NCBI GenBank assembly: GCA_003513005.1
Contig: DOTD01000047.1
Span: 1 to 48,148 of the forward strand
Origin: Desulfotomaculum sp.
GTDB taxonomy: Bacteria; Bacillota; Desulfotomaculia; Desulfotomaculales; Nap2-2B
Direction: 5' to 3'
Length of the DNA stretch: 48,148 bases
Part shown: in pieces, positions 17,335 through 24,200 of the stretch
Layout of the letters: each line of letters begins with the position of its first letter
How positions within the stretch are numbered: the first letter of the stretch is position 1
Notes under the pieces: generated by a model
Told to the model about the DNA's origin: nothing
Databases searched by the model: none
Seen by the model: only the letters and a program-made list of their open reading frames with translations
Made by a program: the position numbers and the translations under genes

Positions 17335-17425
17335 GGCCGTCGTTATCACGGTTCGCTCAGGTGCTCCGTACCGACAACGCCAACGGTTCGCTTCGGACAG
17401 GACCAGCGGCGCTGCAAAGGCGGCA
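17335..17425 (-). repeat. Dispersed intergenic repeat, copy 2
   Basis: Read on the minus strand from 17425, this element shares 34 of 36 bases with copy 1 (10391-10426) and then continues with weaker similarity. Its far end (AGGCCG-CGTTATCACG-TTCGC on the plus strand, 17334-17357) matches copy 3 at 21708-21730. It is noticeably GC-richer than its surroundings and sits between the yyaL and lctP remnants. Confidence 0.65.
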
Positions 17426-17437
17426 AGATAGGTAGCG

Positions 17438-18290
17438 TAATATCTCCAACTTTAATTTGTATTTGTCTGATTGCCAATACCGCCCCTGTCGCCTGGGGGG
17501 CTGTCGGCATACCAGTTATTACAGCAGGCGCCGTTACGGGAATCGACGCGATGACAATAAGCAAGTTAATATCCCCATAGTTTTCGGCGCCCTGAACAAA
17601 GCTATCATTATTGGCGGTAAACCGCTGGAGGTTGTCTATACTTTCAACTGGCTTTCAGGCACGGGGACAGCCATATTGCTGGCCGGATTAATCACGGCAT
17701 TTATTCTAAGGATAAAAGCTGCCGAATTGTACAGGATTTTTGCCGACACTTTAAAAAGCCTTCGCTTTGCACTATTAACAATAGCCCTGGTGCTGGGGTT
17801 TTCTTATGTCGCCAACTGGTCGGGTATGACACCCACGCTTGGCAAGGCATTTACAGTCGCAGGGGCATTCTTTCCCTTCCTTTCAGCTTTCCTGGGCTGG
17901 CTGGGTGTTCTTATTACCGGAAGCGACACTTCTTCCAATGCTCTGTTCGCCAAGACGCAGCAGGTTACGGCGCAATCGACAGGGATTAACCCGGTGCTTA
18001 CTGTTGCAGCCGATTCATCAGGCGGTGTGATGGGGAAAATGATTTCTCCCCAGAGCATCGTTGTCGGTATGTCATCCACAGGCCTGACGGGGCGGGAAGG
18101 CGACCTTTTCCGGTTTACGCTGCCGCACAGTATATTTTTAACGGTAATCGTCGGGCTGATTACAGTTCTTCAGGCTTATGTGTTTCCTTCATTGTTCGGG
18201 ACGACGGATTGTTATAAAATAAACTGTCTGCAATTTGTATTCTTTGAACTTAATAACATTGTTTTTTGCCTTATTTCACTTAAGTATTAA
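17438..18290 (+). pseudogene. lctP: L-lactate permease (LctP family) remnant
   Basis: Two frames carry consecutive parts of a lactate permease. ANTAPVAWGAVGIPVITAGAVTGID is readable to the stop at 17578-17580. In another frame, from about 17580, comes GGKPLEVVYTFNWLSGTGTAILLAGL...FLGWLGVLITGSDTSSNALFA...GGVMGKMISPQS. The N-terminal half is missing, the segment after TGID is deleted, and the end after QAYVFPSLFG departs from the family. At least four hydrophobic segments remain. The gene is dead. Confidence 0.85.
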
Positions 18291-18379
18291 TTGAGGATCA
18301 TTAGTCGGTTCCTTCCGATATTTATTTCGGGATTAAGAATGACCTTGGTGGCATGGATGAAGTCCGGAAACCTGGCCGA

Positions 18380-18724
18380 TTATTTTTTACTGGAAATTAA
18401 GGTTTCTAATGTTTTTTCCAGGGTAAGAAGTTCGGCTTTCTGTCGATGAACCCATTCCAGAATTCCTTTAAGCACTTCTTCTTTTTTCTGATCGGTCAGG
18501 TTGCCCAAATCGAGCTCTTCTTCAACAAAATAACTCTGTTTAACTTCAAAGATTTCAGCAAGTTGTTTTAGTGTTTCCGGACGTATGCTGTGAAGTCCCT
18601 GCTCCCAATCCCTGATCGCGGATACACTGACTCCGATTATTTTGGCCAGTCCTTCTCTTTTAAGCCCTTTAGTTTTTCTTAAGTTTTTCAGCCTGAAACC
18701 AATTACTTTATTCATGTCTTCCAT
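18380..18724 (-). CDS. XRE-family HTH transcriptional regulator
   Basis: The 114-aa protein has a Cro/C1-type helix-turn-helix in residues 9-65 (LKNLRKTKGLKREGLAKIIGVSVSAIRDWEQG) and a helical C-terminal part, probably for dimerisation (NLTDQKKEEVLKGILEWVHRQKAELLTLEK). The ATG follows AGGTGA by six bases. It stands alone between the lctP remnant and a divergent EamA transporter gene, the obvious candidate target. The repressor ligand is unknown. Confidence 0.85.
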   Translation of the reverse strand: MEDMNKVIGFRLKNLRKTKGLKREGLAKIIGVSVSAIRDWEQGLHSIRPETLKQLAEIFEVKQSYFVEEELDLGNLTDQKKEEVLKGILEWVHRQKAELLTLEKTLETLISSKK

Positions 18725-18879
18725 AGTTTATCACCTGCCTTTAATAATGACGTGCCGGCAAGTAAAATTTTGATCTATGAAAAATAAATTCTAGATTATT
18801 CTTCTTTTTCCTACTTCGATATTGTAAATTAGAAATATATATCCGTTGTTGGATAATTCTGTTGTTTTTTAGCACCTGT

Positions 18880-18901
18880 ACGGGTAAGATAAACTTACCG
18901 T
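18880..18901. promoter_or_regulatory. Inverted repeat upstream of the EamA transporter gene
   Basis: ACGGGTAAG-ATAAA-CTTACCGT is a near-perfect inverted repeat with one bulged G, in the divergent region between the XRE regulator and the transporter. It could be an operator for that regulator or a small hairpin; the evidence is positional only. Confidence 0.3.
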
Positions 18902-18935
18902 TTAATTTAAAAATAAACAGGATGAGATATTTGGT

Positions 18936-19355
18936 ATGAGATCAGTAATCTTTGCATTTTTGGCTATGCTTTGCTGGGGTATTGGGCCGATACTGGCCAA
19001 GACAGGCCTTGTTTCACTGGAGCCTTTTTCAGCGCTGACAATAAGAAGCGTATCCGTTGCAGTCGTCTTGCTGGTCACCGGCCTGTTGACCGGAAAAATG
19101 ACAGCTTTATCCCAGGCCGATCTCAGGGCTGTTTACTTTATGATAGGCGAGGGAATCTTAGCAGCCTTTTTAGGGCAGATTGCCTACTTTTATGCTTTAA
19201 AGATTGGTGAGGCTTCGGTAATCACACCGATTGCGGCGGCATTTCCAATTGTTACGTTGATCCTGGCCGTACTTCTGCTTGGGGAAAACCTTACTGTGCA
19301 AAAGTTTGTCGGCTCCGTGCTGATTGTTGCCGGTGTTATTATTGTTAATAGATAA
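18936..19355 (+). CDS. EamA/DMT-family transporter, single-domain
   Basis: The 139-aa protein is one EamA unit (about five hydrophobic helices; family motifs WGIGPILAKTGL near the N-terminus and VITPIAAAFPIVTLILAVLLLGE near the end). Full-length drug/metabolite transporters have two such units, so this probably acts as a dimer, as in other short EamA proteins. The substrate is unknown. The ATG is preceded by AGGATGAG at a slightly long distance. Confidence 0.8.
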   Translation: MRSVIFAFLAMLCWGIGPILAKTGLVSLEPFSALTIRSVSVAVVLLVTGLLTGKMTALSQADLRAVYFMIGEGILAAFLGQIAYFYALKIGEASVITPIAAAFPIVTLILAVLLLGENLTVQKFVGSVLIVAGVIIVNR

Positions 19356-19422
19356 ACGGGGTTTTAGTCAAGTATTGATAAAAACGGTTCAGATAGACAA
19401 AGCTTTTGAAAGGGGTTATTCG

Positions 19423-20124
19423 GTGAAAAAATCCATCTTTTTTATAGTGCTTTTGATTGTTTTGGCGGCTTTTTACAAATACGGAATGAAACCAGTGACG
19501 GTAACAGCTAAAAATATTCAGCAAAGCACAAATCTAATCGATATTGACTTGAAGATTCCCGTTGTTTCGGGAATGATAAATCAAAAAATCCAGGGCAAGA
19601 TTAATGGACAGTTCGAAAAAGATGCTCTTGATTTCAGGAAGAAAATTGAAAAGCTTTCCGTACAGGGTAAGCAGGATGCAGATAATTCCGGCTTTCCATT
19701 CAGAAAATTTGACTCCACGACCGCTTTTGAGGTTGCCTATAACAAAAATAGCTTGTTAAGTATACCTGTAGAATACTATCAGTTTACAGGCGGCGCTCAC
19801 GGGTCGACTGAAAAGAAGCCGTATAATTATGATCTGAAGACAGGCCGGGTTATTGCTCTGGGGGATATTTTCAAGGAAGGCTACAATTATAAAGAGGCCA
19901 TCAACCAGGAAGTCAAAAGGCAGATCAAAGAAAAAAACGACTTATATTTCACACAGCCCGGAATGGAATTTCAAACAATTAAGGAGAACCAGCCGTTCTA
20001 CTTTGTGGATGGCGGTTTGACAATATATTTTGCACAATATGAAATTGCTCCGTATGCTGCCGGAATACCGGAGTTTAAACTGCCGTTTACCCTTTTTGGC
20101 AATAACGTGAAAATTAAAGGTTAG
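19423..20124 (+). CDS. Membrane-anchored DUF4163/DUF3298 protein (RsiV-like)
   Basis: An N-terminal membrane anchor (SIFFIVLLIVLAAFYKYG) is followed by an extracytoplasmic domain with the DUF4163 part (IDIDLKIPVVSGMINQKIQGKIN) and the DUF3298 part (YYQFTGGAHGSTEKKPYNYDLKTGRVIALGDIF...GLTIYFAQYEIAPYAAGIPEFKLPF). RsiV, the lysozyme receptor of B. subtilis, and PdaC carry the same module; no anti-sigma region is present here. I chose GTG 19423, eight bases after AAAGGGG, giving 233 aa. Role unknown, likely at the cell surface. Confidence 0.85.
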   Translation: MKKSIFFIVLLIVLAAFYKYGMKPVTVTAKNIQQSTNLIDIDLKIPVVSGMINQKIQGKINGQFEKDALDFRKKIEKLSVQGKQDADNSGFPFRKFDSTTAFEVAYNKNSLLSIPVEYYQFTGGAHGSTEKKPYNYDLKTGRVIALGDIFKEGYNYKEAINQEVKRQIKEKNDLYFTQPGMEFQTIKENQPFYFVDGGLTIYFAQYEIAPYAAGIPEFKLPFTLFGNNVKIKG

Positions 20125-20137
20125 TAAATGTACATTA

Positions 20138-20178
20138 CTAAAGAGAAGGGCTCCCCCATGGAAAGCCCTTCTCTTTAG
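20138..20178. terminator. Shared terminator hairpin between convergent genes
   Basis: A perfect 15-bp stem (CTAAAGAGAAGGGCT at 20138-20152 pairing with 20164-20178) with an 11-base loop lies 13 bases after the DUF4163-type gene and two bases after the stop of the minus-strand DUF1540-like gene. It has no strong T tail on either side, but placement suits a bidirectional terminator. Confidence 0.7.
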
Positions 20179-20180
20179 TC

Positions 20181-20321
20181 TTAGCTCTGTTTGCTTTTTT
20201 GGGGCTTAAAAGAAGGGCAGTTCTCAGACATATATCCTTCACTTTTGCTTAATTCATCGGCTTCCTCGGCCTGACACTGTTTGTTCTTATTATGGGAGCA
20301 GTCTTCAAGGTTGCATTTCAT
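20181..20321 (-). CDS. DUF1540-like small Cys-rich protein (46 aa)
   Basis: Read on the minus strand from ATG 20321-20319, preceded by AGGTAGGTGAG, this encodes MKCNLEDCSHNKNKQCQAEE... ending ENCPSFKPQKSKQS. The pattern C-x4-C-x(6-7)-C...C-x2-F and the HNKNKQC segment match DUF1540 proteins, small and possibly metal-binding, common in Clostridia. Cys 3, 8, 16 and one near residue 37 are the candidate ligands. It ends directly before the shared terminator hairpin. The rest of 20322-20475 shows nothing I can name. Confidence 0.7.
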   Translation of the reverse strand: MKCNLEDCSHNKNKQCQAEEADELSKSEGYMSENCPSFKPQKSKQS

Positions 20322-20523
20322 CGATCTCACCTACCTTTCTCACCCTATTGTTGCCTTAGCTGGTAATCCTTATACCACCACACGGGAAATATGTTATATA
20401 TCCTTGAAAAAGCGCATATTGTATTTTTGTATGTGACATTAAAAGACAAACTTCTTCGAAGGAAATATTTTATCTGTGTCAAATACAGAACAAATGGTAA
20501 CAAAGGGTAAGGAGTTGAAGGCC

Positions 20524-20793
20524 ATGTTTATACAGAGATTAAGCAAAATGATTCTGAAAAAGCTTGCAATGATGGCTGAAGAGAACGGTACTTTCAAGTT
20601 TTATGTTTCCGATGTTGAGCTGTATTATATCTTTGAAGATTTTGATCCCAAGAAAATTAACCTTGCTGTGGAATACCTTAGCGAGAATAACTATGTTAGA
20701 CTTGAACAAACTTCATCAAGTTTTAATATCTGCCTGAACACATCAGGATATGACCGGGCTACCAACAGCCAGATAAGCCTTCTTTACCATTAA
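20524..20793 (+). CDS. Hypothetical protein (about 89 aa)
   Basis: I do not recognise a family. The protein begins MFIQRLSKMILKKLAMMAEENG and reads as a small mixed alpha/beta or winged-helix-like fold: three helices, then FKFYVSDVELYYIFEDFDPKKINLAVEYLSENNYVRLEQ. The last part resembles helix-then-wing patterns, but this is weak. ATG 20524 has TAAGGAG nine bases upstream; an in-frame GTG at 20476 would add 16 residues and has only a poor site. Confidence 0.6.
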   Translation: MFIQRLSKMILKKLAMMAEENGTFKFYVSDVELYYIFEDFDPKKINLAVEYLSENNYVRLEQTSSSFNICLNTSGYDRATNSQISLLYH

Positions 20794-20833
20794 AAATTCA
20801 GGAAACGAACTGTTATATGTTAGGGATTAAGAA

Positions 20834-21594
20834 ATGAGGAAGACATTTTTTTATTGCTGATTGTGTTCGTCGTGGCGCTTTCCTCTACGGGGTGCAAAAG
20901 CCCTGTTCCGTTCCCAAACAAGCCTGAGAAACCAGCGGGGGAAATGAGCAGTACTGAAAATTACCCCGATGAAGTAAAAACAGCTGTTGAAACTGTTAAA
21001 CCGATGCAGGTTGGAGTGGCGGTATCTGTTAACAATAAAACCTACCTCATCGTCAGCTATGGCGAGAAACCAACCGCAGGGTATGAAGCTTCGATTACTT
21101 CAACAGAAAAGCAGGGGGACGGACTTATAGTAACGACAGCGATCAGTGGTCCAAATTCAGGGGAGCCGGCAGCACAAATGCTTACTTATCCGTACGTTGT
21201 CAAGGCGGTTGACGGTTCTTTTAAGGAAGTTCTTTTCAGGGATCCTGCCGGTGAGGAATTTCCGCAGGTAATTGGCTTGTAAGGCAGGCTTTCTTCCATT
21301 AAACGGTCCGGTAATAGTAATATCATCGTTTCATCGCTGTCGGCAGATCAGAATGGGATTAAAGCAAGGGGTATTGCCCGTGTTTTTGAAGCGACAGTTG
21401 GGTATGAAACCCAAGATGAGGCAGGAAACAAGCTGACCGATGGGTTTTTAACCGCTGCTGCGGGCGGTCCGAACTGGGGTTACTTCGAACTTGTCTTGAA
21501 TGAACTGCCCAAAGATGCAGCAAAGCTGCAACTATTTCAACCAAGCGCTAATGACGGAAGCAAACTTGATCTTGTAGAGCTCAATTTGAAGTAA
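20834..21594 (+). pseudogene. Lipoprotein with PrcB and Gmad2 domains, broken by a frameshift and a stop
   Basis: ATG 20834 opens MRKTFF, then a run of seven T (20846-20852) shifts the frame. With one more T the reading would continue LLLIVFVVALSSTGC, a lipoprotein signal, into the PrcB C-terminal-type domain (VNNKTYLIVSYGEKPTAGYEASI). A TAA at 21280-21282 then interrupts. In the same frame 103 codons follow without a stop and encode a Gmad2 domain (ARGIARVFEATVGYE...GGPNWGYFELVLNELPKD...FQPSANDGSKLDLVELNLK). The two domains evidently formed one envelope protein. Either both lesions are real (pseudogene) or the sequence contains errors. Confidence 0.8.
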
Positions 21595-21605
21595 AGTTAA
21601 TATAG

Positions 21606-21647
21606 TATAGGGGGTCAGGCTTGACTTATTATGAAAATTGACTTATT
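21606..21647 (+). repeat. Short direct repeat, copy A
   Basis: TATAGGGGGTCAGGCTTGAC followed by TTATTATGAAAATTGACTTATT recurs with few changes at 44887-44929. It contains an internal near-repeat (TTGACTTATT twice). It resembles the GGGGTCAGGCTTGAC ends of REP-type or transposon-derived elements, but no transposase is beside it. Confidence 0.6.
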
Positions 21648-21707
21648 AGGAAAGCCCTTTAACTAAATCCATTTTTCTATCTGAATTTTTTAATGATAAA
21701 TATTCTT

Positions 21708-21780
21708 AGGCCGCCGTTATCACGTTCGCCATTCCCGATATCACCAGGTCGTTTCACGAATCTTTGAGTGTGCCGCTGTA
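21708..21780 (-). repeat. Dispersed intergenic repeat, copy 3
   Basis: The plus-strand segment AGGCCGCCGTTATCACGTTC (21708 onward, to about 21730) matches copy 2 at 17334-17357 with one substitution and one indel. Beyond this core, similarity to the other copies is weak up to about 21780. It lies 60 bases after direct repeat A, between the broken lipoprotein gene and the M24 peptidase. Confidence 0.5.
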
Positions 21781-21804
21781 GGGGGAAGGTTTTAGTTTGT
21801 GAGT

Positions 21805-22983
21805 TTAGATGTACACTATGTCTTCCTCGAACACCGTCATTGTTTCCAGCCCCTCGGCGGTTACAAGGTAGGTGTTTTCCACTCCCACAGCCCCATCGGG
21901 AAAAACAAATTTGGGCTCCAGGGCGATGACCATTCCTTCTTCCAGGAGCGTGTCGAATCCGTGTGCAAATACAGGCAGTTCGTCGAGTTCGATGCCGATT
22001 CCGTGACCGACAAATGCCACAGGTGTTGGGAAACCCATGAAATGCTTCCCGAAAGGTCCTTCCTCGGCAGCCTGCCTGGCCAGGTCGTAGATTTTTCCAC
22101 TCGCCACACCAGGTTTTGCCGCCTTTTTCATCCTCTCCAGGATATCCAGCGCAGCCTCCTGAGCCCTGATTAGATGCCCGGGGAGTTCTCCAATACAAAA
22201 TATCCTGGTTTGGTCTACCATATACCCGTCGTGAACAAAACCGTAATCCACAAGAACGGGCTCATTTCTGGCAATCGGCTTTTCGCAGGCGCCCTGTGCA
22301 TAGGCCGGGCTGACACCTTTCCCTCCCACAGCGCCGTCAAAATAACTGGGAACAACGTTTCGTCCGGAACAAATATGGACAAAAACAAGGTCCTGATTGA
22401 ATCCGCGCACTCTCAGCAAACCGGCGTGCCCTTTCTTGCGGGAATATGCCTCGATTAACGCGGCCAGTTCCAGTTCGGTCATGCCTTCCCGCAAAGTTTC
22501 TCTGACCATGGTAAAAACTTCGCCGTGCAGATCTGCTGCCTCTTTTAAGATTTGTAATTCATAAGGAGACTTGACCATCCTGACAGTGCGTATTAATTGG
22601 CTTGCATCTACAATTTTGGCCGGTTCAAAAAGTTTTTGATAGCGCAAATATTGCGCTGCGGGGAGAATGTCCAGTTCGAAGCCGAGCGTTTTCAAAGGCC
22701 GGGAACTGTAAGACTGTATAATCGCATGAATTTCCCTTAAGCTTTCCAGGCAGATGATATTATCCAAGCCGGATTCTTCCGTAGCCCGTTCAAAAGTTTT
22801 CTTAACCAGAAGAACCGGACTGCCTTCGGCGGGTATAAACAGGTGCGAGCGTTGGATAGTCCCTGAAAAGTAAAACAGGTCGGCGTTCTGCACCATTACC
22901 GCCCCGTCGATGCCGTGCAGTTTCAATAACTCCTGAAGCTTCGCGCATCGCTGATTAAGTTCTGATTTAGGAGTGAAACGCAA
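21805..22983 (-). CDS. M24-family metallopeptidase (Xaa-Pro aminopeptidase/prolidase-like)
   Basis: The 392-aa protein has a creatinase-type N-terminal domain (1-150) and a pita-bread catalytic domain. The five metal ligands are visible: Asp in VLVDYGF, Asp in YMVDQTRIF, His in VGHGIGIELDE, Glu in ALEPKF and Glu in GVENTY. It should cleave N-terminal residues before proline, using two Mn or Co ions. The start is TTG 22983, six bases after GGGGAGG. Neighbours give no pathway hint. Confidence 0.92.
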   Translation of the reverse strand: MRFTPKSELNQRCAKLQELLKLHGIDGAVMVQNADLFYFSGTIQRSHLFIPAEGSPVLLVKKTFERATEESGLDNIICLESLREIHAIIQSYSSRPLKTLGFELDILPAAQYLRYQKLFEPAKIVDASQLIRTVRMVKSPYELQILKEAADLHGEVFTMVRETLREGMTELELAALIEAYSRKKGHAGLLRVRGFNQDLVFVHICSGRNVVPSYFDGAVGGKGVSPAYAQGACEKPIARNEPVLVDYGFVHDGYMVDQTRIFCIGELPGHLIRAQEAALDILERMKKAAKPGVASGKIYDLARQAAEEGPFGKHFMGFPTPVAFVGHGIGIELDELPVFAHGFDTLLEEGMVIALEPKFVFPDGAVGVENTYLVTAEGLETMTVFEEDIVYI

Positions 22984-23253
22984 ATTATAACCTCCCCATC
23001 TCTTAATAAAAAATTATCTTTATTTATCTGTGTACTTGTCTTACTCAACTGATTATATCATTTATAATAATTTCTTTGGATCATGCGAGTAAAGAACTTT
23101 TATTATAAAAAATCGCCTGAAGAAAATAAATACCCTTAATCGTAAACAATAAAAGATAATTAATTTCTTTGGAACATCCAAGAAAAATACAGCGTACTCC
23201 GGCTTCCGTAACAGGCTGTTTCGGGTTATCTTTATGTAAGAGGTGAAAGATGA

Positions 23254-24156
23254 ATGGAAGCAGGGGAATACCATTTTACGAACAACAAGTGCACAGCCGG
23301 AACAGGGAAAGGGATGATTGCTTTGCAGGGAAAAATTGTAACAAGGGAAATCTTGTGCAAAACAGCCTTAAGCAAGACGGGGATTCCAGGGTATGAATAC
23401 TGCATGAATCCCTATGTCGGCTGCGTTCACGGCTGCATTTACTGTTACGCTTCCTTTATGTGCCGTTTTACAGGCCACCGGGAAAAGTGGGGCGAATTCC
23501 TTGACGTTAAGGTAAATTTCCCTGAAGCGCTCGCCAAACAGCTGGGCAGCCGCCGGACGAGGCCCGAAGGCAGGGTCCTGCTGGGCAGTGTGACCGACGC
23601 CTATCAGCCGGTCGAAATCCGTTACGAAATCACACGGTCCGTTCTCAAAGCGCTGGCCGACTACCAGCGGCTTCAGGTCAATATTCTAACAAAATCGGAC
23701 CTTGTTCAGAGGGACCTTCCGTTACTGCAACAACTGCAGGACTGCGAGGTCGGATTTACGATTACTACCATGGATCATAAAGTTGCCCGGGTGCTTGAAC
23801 CCGGCGCTTTTTTGCCAAACCAGCGTATCGCCGCAGCCCGGAAACTAGTCGAGGCCAGTGTTTCTGTGTGGGTTTTTATAGCCCCGCTGCTTCCGGGATT
23901 GTCGGATTCCGAGGAATCTCTAACGGATTTACTGAAGACTCTTCACGAAACCGGCATTGAAGAAATCCTGCTGGACAATTTGAATCCCTACCCTGCGGTC
24001 ATGCACCGCTTAAAAACAGCCTACCGCCAGTATTTTCCCGGAGCTTTGCCTGAATTAGAAGAATACCTGTCTCATCCAGCAATCTACCGGGCAAAAAGTC
24101 AGGCGCTGCTGCGGCAGATCAGTGATTTTGTAGGCTGCCGGCCATATTTTATATAA
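23254..24156 (+). CDS. Radical SAM protein, SplB-related
   Basis: The 300-aa protein has the radical SAM cluster motif CVHGCIYCYA (Cys at about 57, 61, 64), preceded by YCMNPYVG. This places it near the spore photoproduct lyase (SplB)/Rv2578c group. The SAM-binding region includes LLGSVTDAYQPVE and a later LLPGLSDSEESL. It is short for true SplB and lacks a clear DNA-lesion-binding extension, so the substrate is uncertain. ATG 23254 lies eight bases after AGAGGTG. It stands alone. Confidence 0.87.
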   Translation: MEAGEYHFTNNKCTAGTGKGMIALQGKIVTREILCKTALSKTGIPGYEYCMNPYVGCVHGCIYCYASFMCRFTGHREKWGEFLDVKVNFPEALAKQLGSRRTRPEGRVLLGSVTDAYQPVEIRYEITRSVLKALADYQRLQVNILTKSDLVQRDLPLLQQLQDCEVGFTITTMDHKVARVLEPGAFLPNQRIAAARKLVEASVSVWVFIAPLLPGLSDSEESLTDLLKTLHETGIEEILLDNLNPYPAVMHRLKTAYRQYFPGALPELEEYLSHPAIYRAKSQALLRQISDFVGCRPYFI

Positions 24157-24200
24157 CTTCAACCTCCGCCAATTCTTGCCTATTGACAGAGGCTATTTGT

